Below are positions 1 through 7,911 of a stretch of 64,000 nucleotides of DNA, one piece after another (the first letter of the stretch is position 1; every line of letters starts with the position of its first letter). Source of the stretch: Gemmatimonadota bacterium (GTDB taxonomy: Bacteria; Gemmatimonadota; Gemmatimonadetes; Gemmatimonadales; Gemmatimonadaceae); contig JAQBQB010000022.1 of NCBI GenBank assembly GCA_028287235.1, forward strand, positions 186,001-250,000. Direction: 5' to 3'. The position numbers were made by a program, and so were the translations under genes. The notes under the pieces were generated by a model. The model was not told the origin of the DNA. It worked only from the letters and a program-made list of their open reading frames with translations, and did not search any database.

Positions 1-1385
1 GTGCCTTCGATGTTCTCGAGGCCGCAGTTCGCGTTGCCGCAGTTGTTGAAGGCGAAGTACCAGGGCTGCTGGGTGATGCGAACGTTCGGGTTCGCGCCGG
101 CCTTGAGCAGCGCTTCCATCAACGCGAGATGCGTGGTCTGCTGGTTCTGAATCGCCTGCGGCTGCGGGTAGCGCGACTTTGGCGCCCACTGCGCGTTGAT
201 CGCCGCATAGAGCGGCGTCATGTTCACGTTGCTCGCGATGTTCACGTTCGCGCCGCGCGCGATCAGCTTCATCGCAACGTCGAACTGGCCGTTGATCGTG
301 GCGAGCAGCAGCGGTGTGGTATGATCGACCGAGCTCGAGTCGTTGATGTTCGCGCCGCCGTCGAGCAGCGCCATCGCGGCCTCGATGTTTCCCTGGCGCA
401 CCGCGTGGTGCAGCGCGCTCATGCCGCCGACGCCGCCGACCGATCCGAGGAAGCCCGCGACACCGCCGTTGAGCGTGTCGACTTCTTCAGTCACCGGGCC
501 GTTGGAGACCGCCGCGGCGGCAACTCGCCCCGCTTCGATGGCCTGCTGCATTTGATCGGGCGTGAAGGGACCGACGGGAACCGGAGCCGCCGGACCACCA
601 CCGCGTGCGCCCCGGCCACCCGCTGCCGGACCGGCGGCGAGTGCCGCCGCCGCCGCAGCCGCGGCGGCCTTGGCCACCGAGTCACGACGGGCGGGAGGCA
701 TGAAGGAGACGAGGACTTCATTTCGCTTGCGCGTTCCCGCCTGCTCGTGGGCCGACTCCTCGGTGAGGTTCACGACCTTCGTGTGAATCGACGCATCCGC
801 GCCGTGCTTGAGCAGCACGCGAATCGCCGCCGGCCGATCGTACTCCGCCGCGAAGACGAGTGGTGTTTGATCCCACTCCGACTCGCGCGCGTTGGCGTTG
901 GCGCCGGCGTCGAGCAGCGCGGCCACGGCGTCAGGATTGCCAGCCGCGGAGGCGAGATGCAACGGCGCCGCGCCACTGGCCGTGAGGCCGTTGGCGTCGC
1001 TGCCGGCTTTGAGCAGCGCGCGCACCACGGCGGCGTTGCCGCTCTTGCTGGCGATGTGCAGCGGCGTGTAGCTGCCGATACGCGTTACGGCCTTCACGTT
1101 GGCGTGCGCGTGCAAGAGAGCGCCCGTCATCGCGGTATCGCCGCGATCCGCGGCCCAGTGCAGCGCGGTCATGCCGTCGCCCTGGGACACGTTCACGTCG
1201 GCGCCCTGCTCGATGAGCTTTTTCACGGCGGCGAGATCGCCGTGCATCGCCGCGTCGGCCACCGCCACGTTGCGCGCGGGCGGAAGCTTGAGCGCGGTCG
1301 AAGGCCGTTTGTCCTGCGCTGTCGCAACCACGGCCGAAACGACCAGGAATGCTGCGCTCAGGAGAGGAAGAGCAATGCGTCTCAT
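1..1385 (-). CDS. Secreted ankyrin-repeat protein (3' part beyond window edge)
   Basis: The start ATG (1383-1385) follows a GAGGA ribosome site 8 bases upstream that overlaps the stop of the DUF1552 gene, so the two genes are coupled. The protein opens with a signal peptide (MRRIALPLLSAAFLVVSAVV, then ATAQ). Ankyrin repeats follow from about residue 40, with typical TALHWAA, TPLHIAS and APLHLAS helices. A Gly/Ala-rich linker lies near residues 230-265 and further ankyrin repeats follow. Near the left edge there is a Cys-containing loop (FNNCGNANCG). The frame is open to base 1, so the C-terminus is missing and about 461 residues are visible. Ankyrin repeats mediate protein binding; the partner is unknown. 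The placement behind DUF1592 and DUF1552 genes suggests one extracytoplasmic module (inference). Confidence 0.9.
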   Translation of the reverse strand, partial: MRRIALPLLSAAFLVVSAVVATAQDKRPSTALKLPPARNVAVADAAMHGDLAAVKKLIEQGADVNVSQGDGMTALHWAADRGDTAMTGALLHAHANVKAVTRIGSYTPLHIASKSGNAAVVRALLKAGSDANGLTASGAAPLHLASAAGNPDAVAALLDAGANANARESEWDQTPLVFAAEYDRPAAIRVLLKHGADASIHTKVVNLTEESAHEQAGTRKRNEVLVSFMPPARRDSVAKAAAAAAAAALAAGPAAGGRGARGGGPAAPVPVGPFTPDQMQQAIEAGRVAAAAVSNGPVTEEVDTLNGGVAGFLGSVGGVGGMSALHHAVRQGNIEAAMALLDGGANINDSSSVDHTTPLLLATINGQFDVAMKLIARGANVNIASNVNMTPLYAAINAQWAPKSRYPQPQAIQNQQTTHLALMEALLKAGANPNVRITQQPWYFAFNNCGNANCGLENIEG

Positions 1386-1396
1386 TTCAAAGTTCC

Positions 1397-2797
1397 TCAA
1401 ACGCTGAGGGCGAACTCGCCCGTGCTGTCGCCGAAGCTCTTCATGTCGTCGAGGCCGAGCTTGTGCATGAGCGAGAGCATCACGTTGGCCATCGGCGTTC
1501 CGTCGGGCGCCTTGAGGTGCATGTTGCCGGCGATTTGGCCGTTGCCGTGACCGAGGAGCAGGAGCGGGCAGCGGCGGTGGTTGTGCAGGTTGGCGTCGGC
1601 CATGGGCGATCCGTACATGATGACCGTCTTCTCGAGCAGGTCCTTGTCGCCTTCCATCGTGTTCTTGAGCTTGTCGAGGAAGTACGGCAGCATGCTCACG
1701 TGGTAGCGGTTGATCATGTTGAAGTCGAGAATCGCCGCTTCGCGGCCGCCGTGGTGCGACGCCGGATGGAAGCCCTTGTTCGTGCCGCTCTCAGGATAGG
1801 CGCGGCTCGAGGCGTCGCGGCCCGTCTTGAAGGAGAAGACGCGCGTCATGTCCGACTGGAAGGCGAGCACCTGGAAGTCGAACATCAGCTTCATGTGCTC
1901 TTCGAACGAGTCGGGAATGCCGGCGGCTGCCTCGGGCAGCTCGCGCACTTCGCCGGTGCTGTTCCGTGCTTCGACCGCCTGGATGCGGCGCTCGAGCTCG
2001 CGAACGTCCTCGAGATACTTGTCGACGCGCTGGCGATCGGCGGGGCCGAGGTCGCGCTTGAGGCCCGCGACTTCGCCGACGATCCAATCGAGAATGCTCT
2101 GATTGGCCTGGCGGCGGGACATGCGGTCGGAGGCGTTCTTGCCGGCGCCGAACAACAGGTCGAAGGCGACGCGCGGGTTGCGGATCATGGGAAGCGGCTC
2201 GTTCGGGCTCGCCCAGCTGATCGTGTCGGTGTACGCGCAGGCGTAGTTGTAGTAGCAGCCGCCGGCCTGATCGAGATTCTCGATGCACAGCTGCATCGAC
2301 GGGATCGCCGTGTCCTTGCCGTAGCGTCGCGCGTAGAGCTGGTCGAGCGACGTGCCGACGTAGAGGTCGGAGCCCTGCGTCTGCTTGGGATGCGACTGCG
2401 TGAGGAACACCGCGCTCGAGCGGAAGTGATCGCCGCCGATCTCCGGCGCCTCGAACGCTTCGGCCATGCGCACGTCGGTGTTGCTCACGATGGTGAGATA
2501 CTTCCGCCACGGCTCGAGCGACGGCAGCGCGCCGTCGGCAATGAGCTCGAAGTCGTGTCCGACGCCGGCCGGGGCCCAGAGATTCTTCGTTGCGCCCCAC
2601 GCATTGGAACCCGCCGCGCCGTGGACGGACTCGATACACACCAGGCGTGTCTTGTCCGCCGCCGCCGCCGATCCGCCATTCTTGCCGAGCCCACTGAACG
2701 CGGGCACCATCGCATCGAGGTAGGGCAGCGCGACCGTTGCACCGACACCGCGAAGGAAACTGCGGCGGGGCATGCTCTTTCCGCTGAGAATCTGCAT
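1397..2797 (-). CDS. DUF1552 domain-containing secreted protein
   Basis: This 466-residue protein has a twin-arginine-like N-terminus (PRRSFLRG near residues 10-17, then a hydrophobic stretch), which suggests Tat export. The body matches my memory of the DUF1552 family, which is routinely found next to DUF1592-type cytochromes in Planctomycetes, Acidobacteria and Gemmatimonadota; its biochemical role is not established. Features include KGFHPASHHGG around residue 345 and a conserved C-terminal stretch (MYGSPMADANLHNHRRCPLL). It lies 15 bases downstream of the DUF1592 gene and 11 bases upstream of the ankyrin gene, so the three are almost certainly cotranscribed. Confidence 0.9.
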   Translation of the reverse strand: MQILSGKSMPRRSFLRGVGATVALPYLDAMVPAFSGLGKNGGSAAAADKTRLVCIESVHGAAGSNAWGATKNLWAPAGVGHDFELIADGALPSLEPWRKYLTIVSNTDVRMAEAFEAPEIGGDHFRSSAVFLTQSHPKQTQGSDLYVGTSLDQLYARRYGKDTAIPSMQLCIENLDQAGGCYYNYACAYTDTISWASPNEPLPMIRNPRVAFDLLFGAGKNASDRMSRRQANQSILDWIVGEVAGLKRDLGPADRQRVDKYLEDVRELERRIQAVEARNSTGEVRELPEAAAGIPDSFEEHMKLMFDFQVLAFQSDMTRVFSFKTGRDASSRAYPESGTNKGFHPASHHGGREAAILDFNMINRYHVSMLPYFLDKLKNTMEGDKDLLEKTVIMYGSPMADANLHNHRRCPLLLLGHGNGQIAGNMHLKAPDGTPMANVMLSLMHKLGLDDMKSFGDSTGEFALSV

Positions 2798-2812
2798 GAT
2801 CTCGGTTCCTGG

Positions 2813-5239
2813 TTAGCGCTGCTGTTTGTTATCGAGCGCGGCCGCGACAGGGTCGGCCCGCTTGCTACGGAAGGCGCTGCTGTTCACAACGCCGAGAATG
2901 AACGACGACACGCGGTATCCATTTGCTTCAGCGTCGCGCGCGATGGCTCGCACGGTCGGCTGATCATAATCCTCGACGCGCCGGCCGAGGGCGAACGCCA
3001 TCAGGTTTTCGGTGAACGAACGCACGAGCGGCACCGGCCGCTTCAGCAGTGCCGCAGTCAGATCCGCCGGCCGCGTCACCGGCGTTCCATCGTACATCTG
3101 GCCGCGCGTGTCGAGCAGCATGCTGTTCTCGCGATAGCGCCACTTGCCCGTCACGTCGAAGTTGTCGAGCGCGAGGCCGATGGGATCCATGTACTGGTGA
3201 CAGGTGCGGCACGTCGGATTCTTGCGATGGATCTCCATGCGCTCGCGTGTCGTGAGCGGCTTGCCGTCCTTCGCGTCCTGCGTCTCGTCGAGCGTGGGGA
3301 CGTTCGGCGGCGGCGGCGGTGGCGGCATGCCGATCAGCACCTCCATCACCCACTTGCCACGCAATACCGGCGACGTGCGATTGGCGAGCGACGTCTGCAC
3401 GAGCACACTGCCCTGGCCGAGCAGCCCACGGCGCGTGTCGTCGGGATACTTCACCTTCTGGAACTCTTCGCCCGACACGTTCGGAATGCCGTAATGCCGC
3501 GCGAGGCGCTCGTTCACGAAGGTGTAGTCGGCCGTGAAGAGATCGAGCACGCTCTTGTTGTTGCGAACGATGTCGTTGAAGAACAACTCGGTCTCGCGGC
3601 GCATGGAGCTCGCGAGCTGCTGCGTGTAATCGGGGAACCAGAAGGCGTCGGGGCGCACCTTGTCGATGTCCTGGAGCCGCAGCCACTGCGCGGCGAAGCT
3701 CGTGGACAGAATCTCGGAGCGCGGGTCGGCGAGCATGCGCGTGACTTCTTTCTCGAGCGTCGCCTGGTTCGACAGCTTGTGCTGCTCGGCGAGCTTCAGC
3801 AGCTCGTCGTCGGGAATACTGCCCCAGAGGAAGAAGGACAGGCGCGACGCGAGATCGAGATCGCTGATCTGATAATCGGCGCCCGGCGCGACGTTGGCCG
3901 GCACGGTCTCGAAACGGAAGAGGAAGTGCGGGCTGGCGAGCATCGCCTGCAGCGCGTTGCGCACACCTTCCTCGAACCCGCCAGTGGCGGCGCCCTTCGT
4001 GTAGAAGTTCATCAGGCCGTCGCGATCGTGCTGCGTGAGCGGACGACGGTAGGCCTTGGTCGCGAGCCGCGTGAGGATCTTGTCGGCGCACGGACGTTCG
4101 AGCGCCTTCGTCGCCGGCCGGCAGGTGAAGATCGTCTTGCGGCTCGCCGTCTCGGAGATGCCGGTGACCTTCTGCGGTCCGATGATCGCGATCTCCATCA
4201 TGTGCGGCGGCTCCGTCGTACCGGCGCTCCCGGTGCCGTTCGACGCCTTGGACCAATCGTGCGGCTTGATCAAATCCTCATACGGCCCGTCGTTGTGGCG
4301 AATGAACGCCGCGGAGACGCGCTGCTGTCCGGCCTTGATCGCGATCGGCTCCGACCGGATGTAGTCGGCGCCGGCCGGCGAATCGGCCGAGGCGAGGTTG
4401 CGATCGACGCCGCGCTCGTAGCGAAGCAGCGCGACGCGCTCGCCGTTGATCGAAACGTCGAGGTCCTCGAGCTTCGTGCCGATGCCGCCTGAGATGTTGA
4501 GGCGGAAGGAGTAGAGCCCGTCGGCCGGGAAGTCGTGGTCGGCCACGACACCGCCGCGCGTGCCGTACGGCGTGCCTTCGACGTGATCCCACGGATGCTG
4601 CGAGGTGAACGGCGACGCGTTGTAGGTGATCAATGTCGCCGTGGCCGTGCGATCGCCCACGGCCATGCGGCTCACGGCCGACGCGGCGTTCAGGTACGCC
4701 TCGAGCATCGTCGGCGACAGCGCCTGCACGTCGGCGATGTTGTCGAAGTTCGCGCTCTTGGTGTCGAGCGGCAGATAGTCGCCGGCGTTGACCTCGAGGT
4801 CGAGCAGGTCGCGAACGACGCGCTCGTATTCCTGGCGGTTCAGCCGCTGGAACGTGCGCGTGCCTGGGTTGGGACGCGACCGTTTGTCGATGGTCTGTTC
4901 GATCGTCGACACCAGGGCGAGCAGCGTGTCCGGCGTGGGACGCGGTGCGCCGGGCGGCGGCATGATCTGCGCGCGCAGCTTGCGGATGACCTTCTCCGAC
5001 GTCGTCCGCGTTTCCGGCGCCGAGTCGACGTCGAAATGCTCGAGCGAGAGGTTGCCGGAGAGCAGTTGGTCGTTGTGGCAATCCGTGCAATACGTCTGCA
5101 CGACTTGCGTGAGCGCGGCCGACGAAACGTGCGGCGGCGCGGGCGGCTTGGGCGGGTGCACTGAAACGCCGGTTGCGACACCGACGCGGAAGGCGAGTAC
5201 CGCGGTGAGGCCAGCTACAGTTGCAAAAACAATTTTCAT
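2813..5239 (-). CDS. DUF1592-type (PSD1-like) multidomain c-type cytochrome
   Basis: The protein has 808 residues: a signal peptide (MKIVFATVAGLTAVLAF), a first haem-binding motif CTDCH at residues 51-55, and a second CxxCH (CRTCH, near residue 675) in the C-terminal DUF1588/DUF1585 part. The middle matches the DUF1587-DUF1595-DUF1592 order of this family, with LNRQEYERVVRDLL for DUF1587 and RLSFFLWGSIPDDEL for DUF1592. A carbohydrate-binding-like beta region sits near residues 230-340. The family is thought to act in the periplasm or cell envelope, possibly in redox-linked carbohydrate breakdown, but no reaction is proven. It follows the VOC gene by 25 bases. Confidence 0.9.
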   Translation of the reverse strand: MKIVFATVAGLTAVLAFRVGVATGVSVHPPKPPAPPHVSSAALTQVVQTYCTDCHNDQLLSGNLSLEHFDVDSAPETRTTSEKVIRKLRAQIMPPPGAPRPTPDTLLALVSTIEQTIDKRSRPNPGTRTFQRLNRQEYERVVRDLLDLEVNAGDYLPLDTKSANFDNIADVQALSPTMLEAYLNAASAVSRMAVGDRTATATLITYNASPFTSQHPWDHVEGTPYGTRGGVVADHDFPADGLYSFRLNISGGIGTKLEDLDVSINGERVALLRYERGVDRNLASADSPAGADYIRSEPIAIKAGQQRVSAAFIRHNDGPYEDLIKPHDWSKASNGTGSAGTTEPPHMMEIAIIGPQKVTGISETASRKTIFTCRPATKALERPCADKILTRLATKAYRRPLTQHDRDGLMNFYTKGAATGGFEEGVRNALQAMLASPHFLFRFETVPANVAPGADYQISDLDLASRLSFFLWGSIPDDELLKLAEQHKLSNQATLEKEVTRMLADPRSEILSTSFAAQWLRLQDIDKVRPDAFWFPDYTQQLASSMRRETELFFNDIVRNNKSVLDLFTADYTFVNERLARHYGIPNVSGEEFQKVKYPDDTRRGLLGQGSVLVQTSLANRTSPVLRGKWVMEVLIGMPPPPPPPNVPTLDETQDAKDGKPLTTRERMEIHRKNPTCRTCHQYMDPIGLALDNFDVTGKWRYRENSMLLDTRGQMYDGTPVTRPADLTAALLKRPVPLVRSFTENLMAFALGRRVEDYDQPTVRAIARDAEANGYRVSSFILGVVNSSAFRSKRADPVAAALDNKQQR

Positions 5240-5264
5240 CTTCAGCAGTCCCTGGGCGCTGGTT

Positions 5265-5894
5265 CTACAGCTCGTGTTTGGCTTTCGTCTGATTGCTGAT
5301 CTGCAGGTCCCAGCCGTCGGGATCTTTCACGTGGTAGCTCTTGAACTTCGACGTCTTCATGTCGGGATCACCGCCGGAATCGGGACGGGGCGTGAGACCG
5401 CGACTCTCCAGCTCGTGCTTCACGGCGTCGTTGTCCCAGGGCTCGATGCCCCATGAGATGTGGTCGACGACGCCGGTGATCGGCGCGCGCGCAGGCCGGC
5501 CGGCGGTGTCCGGCGCGGCGGCCGGCGGCGCGCCCGCCGACGCACCATTCGCTGCATTACGCCGGCCATTCCGTATGATGATGCCGCCGATTCCATTGAT
5601 GTCCAACGTGGCCTGACGTCCGGCATCCTCCTTCAGCACCTTCCACCCCATGAGGCCCGCGTAGAAGTCGGTGCTTCTCTTGTAATCAGAGACCTGAAAG
5701 GAGATGTGATCCAGGTAGACCGTCTTCCAGGGAGCCGCACTCGACGTCGAGATCGCGGCGGCTGGAATAGTCTGCGCCACTGCAGACGCCACGGGTACGC
5801 CAACCGCAACGAGCGCCAAGCTTTGCACGAGTTGGCGGCGCGTCATCTTTCCGGTTTCGAAGTCCTGCAACAGCCTGGCGATCACTGTTTCCAT
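5265..5894 (-). CDS. Exported VOC-fold (glyoxalase/dioxygenase superfamily) protein
   Basis: The protein has 209 residues. The N-terminus has a double arginine followed by a hydrophobic segment (TRRQLVQSLALVAVG, residues 18-32) and an AVAQ cleavage-like site, so export is likely. The VOC domain spans about residues 60-205: YLDHISFQVSDYKRSTDFYA opens the first beta-alpha-beta unit and VVDHISWGIE the second, with KDPDGWDLQIS near the end. Metal ligands are plausible (His in LDHIS, His in VVDHIS, Glu or Asp near the C-terminus), but the substrate cannot be read. It is the promoter-proximal gene of the VOC-DUF1592-DUF1552-ankyrin operon. A perfect 16-bp palindrome covers its start codon. Confidence 0.85.
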   Translation of the reverse strand: METVIARLLQDFETGKMTRRQLVQSLALVAVGVPVASAVAQTIPAAAISTSSAAPWKTVYLDHISFQVSDYKRSTDFYAGLMGWKVLKEDAGRQATLDINGIGGIIIRNGRRNAANGASAGAPPAAAPDTAGRPARAPITGVVDHISWGIEPWDNDAVKHELESRGLTPRPDSGGDPDMKTSKFKSYHVKDPDGWDLQISNQTKAKHEL

Positions 5895-5906
5895 AGGATC
5901 CTATGG
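5891..5906. promoter_or_regulatory. 16-bp perfect palindrome over the VOC start codon
   Basis: CCATAGGATCCTATGG is its own reverse complement and contains the ATG (5892-5894, minus strand) of the VOC gene that heads the 5894-to-1 operon. An operator or a translational control site is possible; a chance palindrome is not excluded. Confidence 0.4.
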
Positions 5907-6169
5907 TTGGGACGAGCCGGCTCGAGACAGTTTGGGGCTGTATACCATGTATGTACGCACGTGGAGTATCCGACGTTAACCCCCTGTAATCAAGGTGGAG
6001 ACAGCTGGTTGAGCTCGGTGCCGGAGCTCGTAAACGCATGTTTCCGGGCGATTACTTGGTTTCGTCACGCAATTTCCGGTTTGCCGTTGGCGGCTCGAGC
6101 TGCACTGACACGGACACACACGACAAAACACGGACGAAGCATCGAGAACGTTTGCTATCGCGCGGCCGG

Positions 6170-7093
6170 TCATCGCGTACTCCGGACGAACCGCGGCGCC
6201 CAGAGCATTCCCAACACCGTTACCGGAATGATCTGCACCGCCTGGAGGAGGAGAGCCGCGGCAATCGCGGCGTTCGTGGGAACACCGAACGGCGCCGCCG
6301 CGACCGCGTAAGCAAACTGGAAATACCCGACGTTGGCGGGCGTGGCGCGCAGGACCAGCCCGGCGTTGGTGAGCAGCAGCGCGGCGACGCTGCCGGCGAT
6401 CGGCAACGCGACTCCGCTCGCCCGCGCCACGAGCGCGAAGGCCAGGAGCTGGAGCGCCCAGACGACGACCGACAACGCGAACGCGGCACTCATGCGCGGC
6501 AGCGACGCGAGCTCGCCCAACTCGGCGCGAAAGACTCGGACGCGCGCGCGCCACGGCGTTGCTTCGACGCCGGTTCGATCGGGAGCGCGCGACACAATCA
6601 ACCAGATCATCGCCGCGACCAGCGCGCAGAGCATCGCGGCGGCGATGGCCTGCGCGTGCTCGAGCTGCGGCGGCAGCGGCAAGATCCACGCGGCGCCGAC
6701 CAGCAGCAGCACGTAGCAGAGTGGATCGAAGATCCGGTCGAGCGCCAACGTCGCCAACACCGATGAGCGCGAAACGCGGCCTTGTCGAGCGACGAGCAGC
6801 ACGCGCGCCGCTTCACCGCTGTTCGCGATCATGATGTTGTTGACGCCGGCGCCGACGAAGCTCGCGCGAATGGCGAGGCTCACAGACTCGATTCCGATCG
6901 CACGCAGGAAGATCGACCAGCGTACGCCCTTGATCGCCAGCGACAGGAGATTCACAGCGACCGCGGTGGCCAACAGTTGCGGCGACGCATGACGAACCGT
7001 CACGGCGATCGCCCGCCAGCTCAACTTCGTCGCGGCGTATGCCAGCAGCAGAATGACGATGCCGCTGCCGACCCACCGGACCGCGCGCGTCAC
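6170..7093 (-). CDS. Lysylphosphatidylglycerol synthetase/UPF0104-type membrane protein (flippase-like)
   Basis: The protein has about 307 residues with 7-8 hydrophobic segments, starting with VRWVGSGIVILLLAYAATKL. It carries hallmarks of the AglD/MprF transmembrane family: NLLSLAIKGVRWSIFLRA near residue 55, GAGVNNIMIANSGEAARVLL near residue 85 and a C-terminal PANVGYFQFAYAVA. Members are inner-membrane proteins linked to lipid or glycolipid translocation. The GTG start at 7091-7093 overlaps the stop of the methyltransferase gene by four bases (GTGA), indicating translational coupling. A longer reading of this frame towards 7861 is antisense-like Arg/Ala-rich sequence and is not used. The cargo is unknown. 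Confidence 0.82.
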   Translation of the reverse strand: MTRAVRWVGSGIVILLLAYAATKLSWRAIAVTVRHASPQLLATAVAVNLLSLAIKGVRWSIFLRAIGIESVSLAIRASFVGAGVNNIMIANSGEAARVLLVARQGRVSRSSVLATLALDRIFDPLCYVLLLVGAAWILPLPPQLEHAQAIAAAMLCALVAAMIWLIVSRAPDRTGVEATPWRARVRVFRAELGELASLPRMSAAFALSVVVWALQLLAFALVARASGVALPIAGSVAALLLTNAGLVLRATPANVGYFQFAYAVAAAPFGVPTNAAIAAALLLQAVQIIPVTVLGMLWAPRFVRSTR

Positions 7094-7749
7094 ACCGTCT
7101 CCGCGACGGCACGACGCCGGCGCCGTGGCAGGCGACGTGATGCGGGCAGGTATGCCGGCTCGCCCTTCGTCATCACGGTTACCCACTGCGGTGTGATGAG
7201 CAAATCGAACCGGCTCCGCGCAATGTGCAGCGTGGTGTCGGCGAGGTACGGAAGCAGCCGGCGAGGCGTGAGCTTGTGGATGTGGATCTCGCGGGCACGC
7301 CACGGATTGCCGAACAGGATCATGGCGGTGGGCACCACGTACAGGCCGCGAATCGGCTCCGCCGGATAGACGAAGAGCGCCGAGCCGCCGGGCTTCAGCA
7401 CGCGATCGATCTCCTTGAACGCCGCGGCGAGATCGGGAATGTGCTCGATGGCGTGGAAGGAATAGATCTTGTCGAACGATTCGGCGGCGAAGGCGAGACG
7501 CTGGGCGTCCATCACCTCGAGCTGCTCGGTCGTACCGTTCGCGATCGCTTCGGGATTCAGGTCGATGCCGCGCGTGAGCGGCGCGACGGCCTGAACGCGC
7601 TTGGTGAGAAAGCCGCGCCCGCAGCCGATCTCGAGGAGCCGCTCGTGCGCCGCGGGCTGGAGAAACCGCTGCACACGTCCGAAGTGCCGGTTCACTTCGA
7701 TGTCGGTATTGAGCAGCGCGTACTTTCGCGAACGATAATTCATTGCCAT
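7090..7749 (-). CDS. SAM-dependent class I methyltransferase
   Basis: The protein has 219 residues starting MAMNYRSRK. Motif I is LLEIGCGRGFL near residue 39 and the acidic residue after beta-2 is GIDLNPEA. The post-motif region has FDKIYSFHAIEHIPD and a VLKPGG turn, typical of Methyltransf_11 proteins acting on small molecules or lipids. It probably works in the cytoplasm with the membrane protein encoded downstream, with which it overlaps. This pairing suggests modification and translocation of one lipid or isoprenoid compound (inference). ATG at 7747-7749 is preferred; ATG at 7741-7743 is equally readable. The upstream extension of this frame runs antisense to the BTAD gene and is spurious. 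Divergent from the regulator at 7912. Confidence 0.88.
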   Translation of the reverse strand: MAMNYRSRKYALLNTDIEVNRHFGRVQRFLQPAAHERLLEIGCGRGFLTKRVQAVAPLTRGIDLNPEAIANGTTEQLEVMDAQRLAFAAESFDKIYSFHAIEHIPDLAAAFKEIDRVLKPGGSALFVYPAEPIRGLYVVPTAMILFGNPWRAREIHIHKLTPRRLLPYLADTTLHIARSRFDLLITPQWVTVMTKGEPAYLPASRRLPRRRRRAVAETV

Positions 7750-7911
7750 GTGAGGTCTCTCGCAACGAGTCGGGGGCGAGCGCGCCGGTCTCCATTGTCC
7801 CGGCCTGCGCGCGCCCGTACGTTGAGAAAGTGCCGGCGGACAGTTGCCCGGCCGTGTGCACGGGCGTGACCTGAGCGTCCCCTGGAAAGCGCGCCCTTCA
7901 TTCCGGTGATC

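Noticed and set aside
1349-4492. Very long plus-strand open frame (1047 codons) across the DUF1552/DUF1592 genes
   Set aside because: Arg/Ala/Val/His-rich translation without domains, antisense to two clear genes; typical GC-rich codon-position artefact.
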